From Globodera rostochiensis (Eukaryota; Nematoda; Chromadorea; Rhabditida; Heteroderidae): DNA of 64,000 bases. A program made the translations under genes and the position numbers. This document shows, piece by piece, positions 54,178 to 63,394 of the stretch; the stretch's first letter is position 1; the number at the start of each line of letters is the position of its first letter. Below the pieces are notes generated by a model. That model was not told the origin of the DNA. It searched no databases and saw nothing but the letters and a program-made list of their open reading frames with translations. The DNA lies in assembly GCA_018350325.1 (NCBI GenBank), contig JAEVLN010000030.1, forward strand, positions 558,001 to 622,000. Direction: 5' to 3'.

Positions 54178-54411
54178 ATGGAGAATCTTTCCAAACAACA
54201 AGCGATTGACGGCCAATTGCAGCAGCTTGTTGTTGCCATGCGCGACATCATCTTCCGCGATGCTCTGTCGTCGCAACAATCGCCACCAACGCCCTACAAA
54301 AAGGACGAAGGCAGGTTCGACGCACTGGACAAGGCCGAATTCAGAGGGCCGATCTCGTTGGAGGTTAAAAAACGGATAGTCCGCTTTAGGGTTAACCCTC
54401 CAAAAAAATGA
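54178..54411 (+). CDS. Small protein family, member 1
   Basis: A 77-codon ORF. After a TTTTGCAG acceptor-like site it starts MENLSKQQAIDGQLQQLV, then MRDIIFRDALSSQQSPP, then KKDEGRFDALDKAEFRG and EVKK. It aligns along its length with members 2 and 3. The conserved core is helix - SSQQSPPxPxKKDExRF - LDxxEFRGxIxxEVKK. GAG|GTTAAA after the EFRG block could be a splice donor, so each copy may be a first exon. Function unknown; no signal peptide. Confidence 0.55.
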   Translation: MENLSKQQAIDGQLQQLVVAMRDIIFRDALSSQQSPPTPYKKDEGRFDALDKAEFRGPISLEVKKRIVRFRVNPPKK

Positions 54412-54693
54412 CACGTTAATAAAATAAAATGCAAAATGATACAATGTGAAATAAGAAGTTTAAATGCTTAAAATTTCAAAATAATGCTTAACACTATAAC
54501 TTAACGAAGGAAATAGCAGTTAACTGAAAAAAGTCGAATATTTTCTATTAGCATTTGTTTATTTTTTAGAATTTTTACAAACTTTTTTAATCTAATCCAT
54601 AACTTTATCGAAAAATCGGTTTCATCCTTACAGTCTACCGAGCTCGAACCCCTGGCTAAGATCATAAGATCAAAAATGCACTGTTTGTGTTGT

Positions 54694-54702
54694 ATAAATA
54701 CA
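54694..54702 (+). promoter_or_regulatory. TATA-like box upstream of family member 2
   Basis: TATAAATAC about 110 bp before the ATG, duplicated at about 55289 before member 3. The position fits a core promoter if transcription starts about 30 bp downstream; this is inference. Confidence 0.3.
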
Positions 54703-54813
54703 GAATGCCCACATTTTATGAAATCCACTTCACAACGCGTGCAAACCTGCTATTTCCAAACGCGTCGTTTTTCGCATCTGTCACAAAAAAACAATCCACA
54801 TTTTGCAGAAAAT

Positions 54814-55044
54814 ATGGATAACATCGCAAATGTCCAGGCCGGACAAAAACAACTCCTCGAACACCTAGAGGCGATGCGCAACATAATGTTCCGCGAAGCC
54901 ACGTCCTCTCAACAATCACCACCAAGCCCCTTCAAGAAAGACGAAAACCGTTTTGCCTCTCTTGACACCCCCGAATTCAGGGGCGGGATCACTATCGAGG
55001 TTAAAAAAACGAGTCCGTTTTATAAAAATGCAAAAATGATTTAA
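54814..55044 (+). CDS. Small protein family, member 2
   Basis: Starts MDNIANVQAGQKQLLEHL after TTTTGCAGAAAAT. It shares MRNIMFREATSSQQSPP, FKKDENRF and LDTPEFRG with the other members. The frame extends 46 codons upstream (MHCLCCINTECPHFMKS...) in members 2 and 3 only; the AG before AAAATATGG suggests that upstream part is intron or 5' leader. The C-terminal tail after EVKK differs by indels, so selection, if any, covers the N-terminal 70 residues. Confidence 0.55.
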   Translation: MDNIANVQAGQKQLLEHLEAMRNIMFREATSSQQSPPSPFKKDENRFASLDTPEFRGGITIEVKKTSPFYKNAKMI

Positions 55045-55408
55045 TTGAAATAAGAAGTTTAAATGCTTAAAATTTCAAAATAATGCTAACTGTAACTTAA
55101 CGAAGGAAATAGCAGTTAACTGAAAAAGTCGAATATTTTCTATTAGTATTTGTTTATTTTTTAGAATTTTTACAAACTTTTTTAATCTAATCCATAACTT
55201 TATCGAAAAATCGGTTGCATCCTTACAGTCTACCGAGCTCGAACCCCTGGCTAAGATCATAAGATCAAAAATGCACTGTTTGTGTTGTATAAATACAGAA
55301 TGCCCACATTTTATGAAATCCACTTCACAACGCGTGCAAACCTGCTATTTCCAAACGCGTCGTTTTTCGCATCTGTCACAAAAAAACAATCCACATTTTG
55401 CAGAAAAT

Positions 55409-55618
55409 ATGGATAACATCGCAAATGTCCAGGCCGGACAAAAACAACTCCTCGGACACCTCGAGGCGATGCGTGACATAATGTTCCACGAAGCCATGTC
55501 GTCACAACAATCTCCACCATCTCCGTTCAAAAAAGACGAATCGCGTTTCGACACGCTTGACACCCCCGAATTCAGGGGCCAGATAACAATCGAGGTTAAA
55601 AAAGAGTCCGCTTTATAA
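55409..55618 (+). CDS. Small protein family, member 3
   Basis: 595 bp downstream of member 2 and nearly identical, starting MDNIANVQAGQKQLLGHL with MRDIMFHEAMSSQQSPP and LDTPEFRG. Differences from member 2 are concentrated in the coding part, many at third positions, while the upstream 200 bp is almost identical. This is consistent with a recently duplicated expressed unit or gene conversion of the promoter. Confidence 0.55.
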   Translation: MDNIANVQAGQKQLLGHLEAMRDIMFHEAMSSQQSPPSPFKKDESRFDTLDTPEFRGQITIEVKKESAL

Positions 55619-55856
55619 AAATGCAAAAATGATTTAATTGAAATAAGAAGTTTAAATGCTTAAAAGTTTGACAAATTAAATTTGTTGTTTAACGCATTAT
55701 ACTAAATAAAGAAGCAATTAGAGAGAGGCGGATGTAGTTTTTTCCTAGTTTAGAGGTTTAAACAAATAAATAATGTTAGAAAATTCAATGAATTTGGAGA
55801 ATTGGTGAAGAAGTTATGGCACTTTTCTGATTCGTCTTCTGAATTTCTGGAAACTT

Positions 55857-56207
55857 CAAAAACGGACGTTTCGCCCATAAAGAGGGAAAAAGACGTTTCG
55901 CCCATAGACATTTCGCCCATTGGACATTTCGCCCAGTAACGAAAAAACGGACGTTTCGCCCATATCCATAGACATTTCGCCCATTGGAGATTTCGCCCAG
56001 TAACGAAAAAACGGACGTTTCGCCCAGTAGTGAAAAAACGGACCTTTCAGAGCGATGGGCGAAATGTCCAATGGGCGAAACGTCCGCTTTTTCATTACTG
56101 GGCGAAACGTCCGTTTTTTAGTTACTGGGCGAAATGTCTAATGGTCGAAATGTCCAATGGGCAAAATGTCCAATGGGCGAAATGTCCAATGGGCGAAATG
56201 TCCGATA
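55857..56207. repeat. Foldback element with GGACATTTCGCCCA arms
   Basis: The left arm has about seven units of (A/G)ACGTTTCGCCCA and ACATTTCGCCCATTGG; the right arm has TGGGCGAAATGTCCAATGG units in reverse complement. The centre near 56030-56060 holds CCGTTTTTT/AAAAAACGG pairs. Non-coding. Confidence 0.85.
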
Positions 56208-56753
56208 GCCAGCTTCTCCTCCTCCTAAGCTTTCGAATAACACTAAAATTGCTTAATTTGGTTAGCTTTGAAAGAAGTTATAACAAAAAAGCGCCCGATT
56301 TGCAGTTTTTACGAAACGACCCAGCACGAAAATTTTTTGATCCATGCGTTAGGCTTATAAATTAGAGGGGAATCTATTGGTTTTTTTGTTTCTCACAAAT
56401 TTATCCATCGAATTCTCTCATCGAGACAAAACACTTTTTGACAGTGTAAATCGTACAGAATGCTCGACCATTGATACCATTTTAATTTGTCTCGATAATC
56501 AGAAATATTTTTAAAATTTTTAGAAATTGTTCCACTCCATAAATGCCCACAGAAAATAGGCATTTTCCCGATGCGGTCCGAGTCAATTTATCAAAAATTT
56601 GTAAATTTTATGCTTGCCCGCTGAGGACATTGCAGGGGCAAAGCCCAAAAGGAAAATTTGAGAAAAAATAGGGGGGACACTTTTATTCACAAAATTCGTA
56701 ATTTTTTGGACCAATTTTCTTAACGAATTGAGTAAAAAACTCAAAAAATTTCT
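56208..56753. other. No gene seen
   Basis: No exon or clear repeat is supported. Confidence 0.4.
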
Positions 56754-56778
56754 CGGCGGCGCCTATCGGCATCGCCGA
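56754..56778 (-). repeat. Palindromic GGCGCCTATCGGCA element
   Basis: Reverse-orientation copy of the 12238 element, flanked by TCTTAACGAATTGAGT and a CCCCCCACCCCG run. Confidence 0.7.
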
Positions 56779-56984
56779 CCCCCCACCCCGCCTCATAAGG
56801 GATTGAACTTTTTTGGGAAAAATTGCTTAAGAAAAATACAATAAAGCCCAATAATGCACCTTTAAAAAATCGACTTTTTTCGGTACCCCTTCCCAAAGAA
56901 AATCCTAAATAGTGCCTGAGACATTGCTGAAATTTTTATGTAAAATCTTTTATTAAAATTTTCTTCACCGCCGATTCCCGAAAC

Positions 56985-57720
56985 GGGTCAGTCCCGTCCC
57001 GCCAGTCCCGTCCCGGCCGGTCCCGTCCCGCCGGTCCCGTCCCGGCCAGTCCCGTCCCAGGGCCAGTCCCGTCCCGGCCAGTCCCGTCCCACCCACAAAG
57101 TTATGTTTTTTATTTTTTTGTAAACCAAAATCACGTTTCGAATTTTAGAATTTTTCATCTTTTTAAGCGTCTAACCCATATGAATAGTTGTTTTGCTTTT
57201 TTCTTTGTCTACATATGACATTGTTCAGTTTATACTATTTTTTCCAAATAGATTATAGCGTCAACAATGAAAATCAAGAAATAAAACCAGCAAAACAACA
57301 AAAAGTTTAACATGAAGGCTGCTTGTACAGCTTCCAAAAGTTAATAGCGACAAATTTTTTCAACATTCACATGTTGCAAGTTGCAACATCATTAAAAAAA
57401 ATATAAAATACAACGAAAACGCAAGTGACGATAAAATTCATGTTGTTTGTATAATTTTAAGCCGAACTTGTTTTTTGAAAGATTTTGAACTTTTTTAAAA
57501 ATGTTCGAATTCGGGTTTGGGGTTCGGAATGGTCGAGTCTCGTCTCGAATCTCGCTCGAAAGAAGCTAGAGATTCTCGGTCGGTGGGACGGGACCGGCCG
57601 GGACGGGACTGGTTGGGACGGGACTGGCCCTGGGACGGGACCGGCGGGACGGGACCGGCGGGACGGGACCGGCGGGACGGGACCGGCCGGGACGGGACTG
57701 GCGGGACGGGACTGATGGAC
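56985..57720. repeat. Inverted GGGACGGGAC minisatellite
   Basis: 56990-57090 carries about nine AGTCCCGTCCCGGCC-type units. 57585-57715 carries the complement GGGACGGGAC(C/T)GGC units, about 490 bp apart, so the two blocks form a large hairpin. The G-rich strand has closely spaced GGG runs that could form quadruplexes. Confidence 0.85.
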
Positions 57721-58266
57721 AACTGCTCTCGAACAGCCCTAGGGGTCAGGATCCCTAAAAATCCCACACGGGATTGTCTAATGGTGCACAAACCCAAAAT
57801 TTCCGATACTCAAGACTCGATACCGAGACCCACAAAACCCGAGACTTTTCTCGAGTCGATACTCGAGACGGCGACTCTCGTGCATCACTAATTGTTACCC
57901 CCTATTAGTTGCAAACATAAAAAGGGTTGAATCGTGAAAAACAAATTGAAATTCCATTCCACAATTCGCTGGGTCAACATTTTGCTGTGAGTAAATAAAA
58001 AAGTGAATTCCCAAAAGTGAATGAATGTCCGTCCCACCCCCCCCTTTCAGGTCAACATTTGCCCACCGCAAAAATCCATTCAAATATTATAAGATAGTTC
58101 TAACTCTCAGTCTATAAATACATATGTAATTAAGTTTATTTAAAACGGTTAAAACTTCATTTATTAAAAAAAAACTCTCTCGTTTTAAAGCAAAATTTTA
58201 GAAATTCTTACCGCTAAATTTAATTTAAAGTCTGGTTATTTGGCTTGTGTTCCAATGGTTAATAAG
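57721..58266. other. CTCGAGAC-type repeat and non-coding DNA
   Basis: 57800-57895 (CGAGACTTTTCTCGAGTCGA, GACTCTCGTGCATCACTAAT) matches in reverse the ends of the MITE at 60395. The remainder shows no gene; the intron of the coiled-coil gene may start here. Confidence 0.5.
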
Positions 58267-58948
58267 CAGGGATGCTACTTTTAGGTAAGAAAAATTGGAG
58301 AATAGATACCTAAATAGGTGAGAAAAAAATGCCAAAATAGGTACTAAATAGGTACAAAAACCGTGAAATAGGTACAAAAATAGGTAAGTAAAAAATTTTT
58401 ACCGAAAATTTTTAGGCACCAAACAAAAAAAAACGATTATAAAAAAGCATATTTTGGCATTTTTCATCGATTTCTGACTGTTTTTAAAAAATAATTCATA
58501 TTTAACGATAGCCTTTTAGTCATTTTCGAAAAAAATCCATAAAACTCGCATAAAAAATAAGGAAACAAATTCGGCGCTGAAAAGGCCGCGCCCAAATGGC
58601 GCTGGAGCTGAAATGGCCAGAGTGATGAGTTGACCTGGCGTTTAAAACTACCGGAATTGCCATTTTTCGGTATTTTTGGTGCACATTTTGGCTTTTTTTT
58701 TTTGGCATTTTCAGCAGAATTATATTAAAAAAAATTAAAAAACCTGAAAATAGGTAACAAAAAGGTCGAAATAGGTAGAAAAATAGGTACCTAGGTAATA
58801 GGTAGAAAAAAGCCGAAATAGGTAAAAATAGTTATTATAATGTCCATTCTAGGAGCTTCAAATTGAGCTAAAAATGTGTTTTTTGTGCTTAACTCAGCGT
58901 GCCAAGTTCGCAGAAAAAATAGGTATTTACCTAAAAGTAGCAGCCCTG
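58267..58948. mobile_element. hAT-type MITE, third copy, inverted
   Basis: Inverted repeats CAGGGATGCTACTTTTAG / CTAAAAGTAGCAGCCCTG and an 8 bp target duplication TTAATAAG (58259-58266 and 58949-58956). The interior is in opposite orientation to the 42.4 and 48.4 kb copies and carries a foreign segment (about 58560-58665, GGCGCTGAAAAGGCCGCGCC). Confidence 0.93.
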
Positions 58949-58972
58949 TTAATAAGATTTGCAATTTTGTAG

Positions 58973-59351
58973 AAATTAGCATCTCAATTTTGACCGAATA
59001 CGAGAAACTTGAAGAGAAAATTGGCTCGTTAAATGAGGACCAGCAGAAGCTTGTTTCCATTGATCAGTTTTTGTTGATGCAAAGTGATCAGAAGGCATTG
59101 TTGCAAAGACTTAATGCACTTGAGCAAAAGCAAACAGTGAATTCTGAACAAGTTTCGAAACTCGAGCTCGAAAATGTGAATTTAATTTCTAACAAAAACA
59201 TTTCATTTATTCTATGCCACTCTCAGAAGGCACTCCGCGCTGAGTTGGAGCAGTATCAGAACAAGCAGCAACAGAATATCGACTCGTTGACACAAAAACT
59301 GAAGGGTAAATTGTTTGAATTTGGAAAAGTCCTTTTCTTTTTTGATTTGCT

Positions 59352-59383
<32 letters not shown>

Positions 59384-59660
59384 TCCTGGCTACGTGCCTG
59401 GGTAGTGAAAAGATTCTTGAGAAAATTTCTAAATTTGAGATTAATCTTTTTCATTTTTTAGCTTCTAATATTCGGAATGGAACAGAAGCAAAAGGAAGAA
59501 CGCCAACGCAAAATGGATGAATCGCTGAATTCTGTCCAACGATGTTGTCGCCAAATTGGAGCAACAGAAACTTTCGAATGGCAACAAATTCAAAATTGAA
59601 CAGAAGAATGACAAATTGGAGAAGTATCAGAAGGATTACGATCGTTTTGACATTTTTTTT
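58973..59660 (+). pseudogene. Coiled-coil gene fragment, SPRY-family-like N-terminus
   Basis: Exon 58973-59175 follows TTTTGTAG and encodes TEYEKLEEKIGSLNEDQQKL and LLQRLNALEQKQ. After a 51 bp intron, exon 59227-59305 reads KALRAELEQYQNKQQQN. A third exon from 59462 gives EQKQKEERQRKMDESLNS, then the homologous coil continues in another frame (NDVVAKLEQQKL, KNDKLEKYQKDYDRF). The Glu/Gln-rich heptads resemble the coil N-terminal to B30.2/SPRY domains in potato-cyst-nematode families; no SPRY domain follows. The frameshift and the MITE insertion in the upstream intron indicate decay. Confidence 0.5.
59340..59405. mobile_element. Solo transposon terminus
   Basis: A C24-type run (59350-59375) followed by AATCCTGGCTACGTGCCTGG, the complement of the CCAGGGGCGTAGCCAGGA terminus at 41.43 kb. 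Lies in an intron of the coiled-coil gene. Confidence 0.55.
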
Positions 59661-59990
59661 GTTCCTTTGTCGATCAAAGCATTTTATCAATTTATTTTGT
59701 TTTTGAATTGTCAATATTTTTGGGCTTTTTCTGTGAAATTTGCTTTGCTTTGTTCAAATTCAGCAAATGTTTAATTCAGGGCTCGTAAATGTGTGGTTTT
59801 AGCCTCATTTTGGTGTTTTTTAGAATGTCAATGAGACAAAATTTTTAAAATGAGGATTTGATGCTTTTTTGGTGCAAATTGAGTAAAAAAATTCGAAATT
59901 TTTTCTCTCAACTTGCCCCCCCCCAAAAGTTAAGCAGAATTCTCAAAAATGATGATGATGCAATTAAAGTTGAAGATAAATCCCGGTCCC
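59661..59990. other. No gene seen
   Basis: AT-rich, no supported feature. Confidence 0.4.
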
Positions 59991-60011
59991 GTGCTTACCC
60001 TACACTGAATC

Positions 60012-60205
60012 GAAACGGGCCAACTCCGTCTCAGGAGCGTTTAGCAGTTCACAACTTTTTTTAGACTGACCAAATTTCATAATCTTTATATGAATCGAAA
60101 GGCCGTAATAAGGAGCTATTTGTAAGCATTCGAAAAAAAGCGTTTGGATAAAAGTTATGAGCTGTTAAACGTTCCTGAGACCGAGTTGACCAGACGGAGT
60201 TAAAA
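60012..60205. repeat. ~190 bp foldback
   Basis: GGGCCAACTCCGTCTCAGGA and TTAGCAGTTCACAACTTTT on the left return as AAAAGTTATGAGCTGTTAA and TCCTGAGACCGAGTTGACC on the right with a few mismatches. Confidence 0.75.
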
Positions 60206-60394
60206 CCCCCATGTGTATAGGGGGGACGCTTTTGGTCAAAATTTGTAGAATTATTTTTATTATAATTGCCTGAAAATAGGTTGTTTGAAGCACTGATTGA
60301 ACCCCGCTTAGGCCTAAGCCTAACGAGCACAAAAGTGAGAAAACTATTAATAAGTTAGAGTTAGAAATTAAAATTAATGCCAAATGATGTTTAC

Positions 60395-61039
60395 TAGTGC
60401 TGCACGAGAGTCTCGATATCGAGTATCGACTCGAGAAAAGTCTCGAGTTTTTTGGGTCTCGAGCTCGGGCTCGAGTCTCGCGTATTTAGTCTCGATTTTC
60501 GAGACTTTTTTACACCCCTAAAGATGGCCTTTTTAGTGAAAATTCATTACAGAATTCTGAGCTTAAATATTTAAAAAATGCATAATTAAACACATCACGC
60601 AGAAAACCTTATATGGTTATTTTTTTACGACCCCCCCCCCCCAGAAGTAAAGCAGAATTCTCAAAAAAATTTGCTTAAATGCAATAAAAACGGAAAATTT
60701 ATCCCTAAAAACCTAACATTTTGTCGAAAACTCCTTATCAAAAACGCAATAAAAAGAGGAAAATGCACCCTTAAAAACAAAAATTCTGGGCACACCATCT
60801 TTACTTTTAAACCGATTATTTTTATCAAAATCAAGATAAAAAATCATTAGGTTTGGTCTAAAATTGACATTTTTTAAGTAATTAAAAATTTTACGAAAAA
60901 AAGTCTCGATATCGAGTATCGACTCGAGAAAAGTCTCGGGTTTTTTGGGTCTCGGGCTCGGACTCGAGTCTCGAGGTAAAGTATCGGGCTCGGGCTCGAG
61001 TCTCGAGTATCAAGAAATTTTGGGTCTCGTGCAGCACTA
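60395..61039. mobile_element. hAT-type MITE, 645 bp, CTCGAGAC-rich
   Basis: 15 bp perfect inverted ends TAGTGCTGCACGAGA and an 8 bp target duplication ATGTTTAC (60387-60394 and 61040-61047). Subterminal blocks (60410-60500, 60900-61010) are long direct/inverted series of TCTCGAG and TATCGAGTATCGACTCGAG words. No coding capacity. Confidence 0.93.
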
Positions 61040-61047
61040 ATGTTTAC

Positions 61048-62535
61048 CATGTAAAAAACACAAAAATTTAACTGGCGCCGAAACGTCCCCTACTCCATTC
61101 CCTCCCGCTGCTGTACACTTCGCCTATGTATAGTGGACAAAAGTATTTGTGCAAAATTTAAGGTAAATTTACTTTTTTTTTAATTTAATGAAATTGTTTA
61201 ACTTCTTATTTTATCGTATTCTTTTTTCAATTGTTTATAATTTAGAAAACATTTGTTTTTTTTGTCAAACAATAGTGAGGGAAGCGCACTGTGCCCCCCA
61301 GATTAAGCACCGTTGACTCTCCGGATGAAATTGGGGGAAGGGGAAAGATGGGGAGGATGCCCGGGCCCTGGGCATTGGTGATGGACTCGCCCAACTCTCC
61401 GATCCAGCACTGACGATAGAGTTTATTCCGTCCTGCTCAACGACCGATGGAACAAGGACAGAGGGATGAAGACTGATCGATGGGGGAAAGGAGGGGAACA
61501 GGATGAAGCAATGTGGGCGGGGACATAATTGAAATGGATAAATGTGATCAATAATAGGGGTAAAGTCCAGCAGTTCTTTGAGGGGTGAGATTGAATGGAA
61601 AATGCCGACCGGAAACCCTTACAGCTCCCCCTTCCCCATAGGATCGTCCTCGATCCTCAGATGCAGAGGATGTGTTTCCCGCGAGTGGAAATGGAGACAG
61701 AGGATCCCGGCACTCCGACTCTCGGCTTCGCCCTTCGGTCCTCCTACTCAACTGTCCTCGCCAGGCTGCGCACCGTTCCATGCACGCGGTGACCGTCCTC
61801 CGACGTCACCAACACTTTTGTCATTCCGTGTGCCACACCCGGCCGACCGCTCTGCGCATCGCTGAGTTTCTTCTTCCTCACTCCCACTCCCTCCTTTTTA
61901 TTTTTGTTTTCCAGTTCATCCGGTTCCCTTTTCTCATTTTTTTTTGAGATTAAACGGCCCGGATGTCTCTTCGCCAAGACGTGCTGTTTGAATTTACGCC
62001 GTTGTTGCATTTTTGGCGAGAATGGCTTTCGCTGTGATACTTTGGCGAAATAGTGTGGGCGAATATTAGAGAACGAGAGATAAACTGGCCCAAATTCAAA
62101 TTTCGCCCCACGCCGTGTGGGAATGAGCTGATTTTGGCTCTTTTGTCCATTTCCTTACGAGGAAGTTAATTTCAGAATTGAATGGTCCTCCCAGCCGTGA
62201 CTAGGGCCTGTTTTTAGAGAATTTTGAGAAAGTTCGCCAAGACATGCTGTTTAAATTTGGCACAAAACTTTTGTTTTTTTTTTTTTGGCGAAAATGTATG
62301 CCTTCGTTTCGATTCATTTGCTTAATTGTTTTAGAAATGGTCTGCTTCTGGCCAAAAAAAACTCCCGTACCTTCGAAGCATTATAAGAATGACAGGTTCC
62401 CGGAAAATTTTTTGAATGTTTTAACATGGTTTGTTAAGAGAATTGCCCGAAAATTTTAGGAATTTGGACATTTTAAGCGAGAATTCCCAGAAAATTTATT
62501 TGCTTTGATCAGCTTAATATTCATCAACATTTTAG
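61048..62535. other. GC-richer region, no gene supported
   Basis: 61310-61950 is GC-rich and open on both strands for 60-95 codons, but the frames lack start context, splice logic or domains. TGGCGCCGAAACG at about 61072 resembles a retroelement primer-binding site but no LTR pair was found. 61965-61990 and 62238-62258 share CGCCAAGACGTGCTGTTT / CGCCAAGACATGCTGTTT, a short direct repeat. Confidence 0.4.
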
Positions 62536-63034
62536 GAATTTTTCCCTTATGCGGTAGTGGACCAAATCGAGCAATTCATATCCCAATCGACTCCTCTCGT
62601 CAAGCTGAGCACACAATTCAAGTGCGGAGACGCCCCTTTGAGGCAGGCGTCTGCCAGATCGACTTCTTACGAGACCAGGTTTGCCACGCACCAGTAGTGG
62701 ACCCTTTTAAAATTCCCATTTACAAAAAAAATTTTTTTTGACCAACTTGCCTCTGATTTGATCTTTGTTTTGGGCGGTTTGGAACTTTTGCATGCTTTTT
62801 TTTTTTGATTACCGTGGACTGGTCTCCACAGGGTGATTCAAATTGAAAGGGGTTTTCCCTCTTTTTTGGTTTTTTTTTCAAAAGAAAATTTTGGGTTTTA
62901 TTTCAGCTTTTGGCCCTCGGGCCAGGTTCAATTTCTTCAAAAAGGCTTGGACTCGAAGCTGCGGACTTTAAAGAGGTTACCTCAGGACTTTTGAGTCAAG
63001 TGTGTCCACGGATAAGGGCCGAAACACACTTTAG
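62536..63034 (+). CDS. Two exons, possible CUB-like protein
   Basis: Exon 62536-62678 follows ACATTTTAG and ends CAG|GTTTGC. It reads FPLCGSGPNRAIHIPIDSS, HTIQVRRRPFEAGVCQIDFL and ends RDQ. Exon 62907-63034 follows TATTTCAG, joins in phase 0 (LLALGPGSISSKRLGLEA) and ends AG|GTTAGG. The Cys - short hydrophobic strands - GVCQIDFL pattern followed by an LxGP-like segment resembles the CUB_2-type fold of secreted invertebrate proteins. No signal-peptide exon is visible. Assignment is weak; the other frames of the first exon are also open. Confidence 0.3.
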
Positions 63035-63394
63035 GTTAGGCAAAATTCGAGACCGTGCTGATGATGGCCCGCTCGTTTACCTTTTCGTTTTGCGCATGAC
63101 TGACTAGCCTCAATTCGGGTCTCGAGGGCGTAGAATCCGAATCTGACCTCATTTCAGCTGGTTTTCTAACTCCGGATCGGAATTCGTCCCATTTTTCGGC
63201 GTTTGTTTACTGCTCCTGGCCCTCGAGCCAGTTGTGATTTTTTGAACGCGGAGAGTTCATGCCACTGCTAAATACAGAAAATGGCGCCATTCTGTTCATG
63301 GCTGGTTCCTTCACAAATTTGAGGTTTTAAACCAAGTTTTTTTTTTTTTGGCTTCTGGCTGGCAAGCCAGGATTGTGCACCATGCGAATTGTGT
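63035..63394. other. Dispersed repeat and spacer
   Basis: 63115-63195 is a copy of the dispersed GTAGAATCCGAATCTGACCTC repeat (compare 4890). The rest shows no supported gene. Confidence 0.45.

Larger units (their letters stand above)
54450..55660 (+). repeat. Tandem duplication, period ~595 bp
   Basis: Two units carry AAGAAGTTTAAATGCTTAAA starts at about 54452 and 55050 with a third, partial start at 55646. Each contains one small-family gene. Member 1 lies just upstream with a more diverged 5' flank. Confidence 0.85.

Noticed and set aside
57517..57891. 124-codon Gly/Asp/Arg-rich ORF
   Set aside because: Mostly translation of the GGGACGGGAC minisatellite.
61072..61085. TGGCGCCGAAACG as an LTR primer-binding site
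   Set aside because: No LTR ending in CA, no polypurine tract and no plus-strand gag/pol follow. The only gag is on the minus strand.
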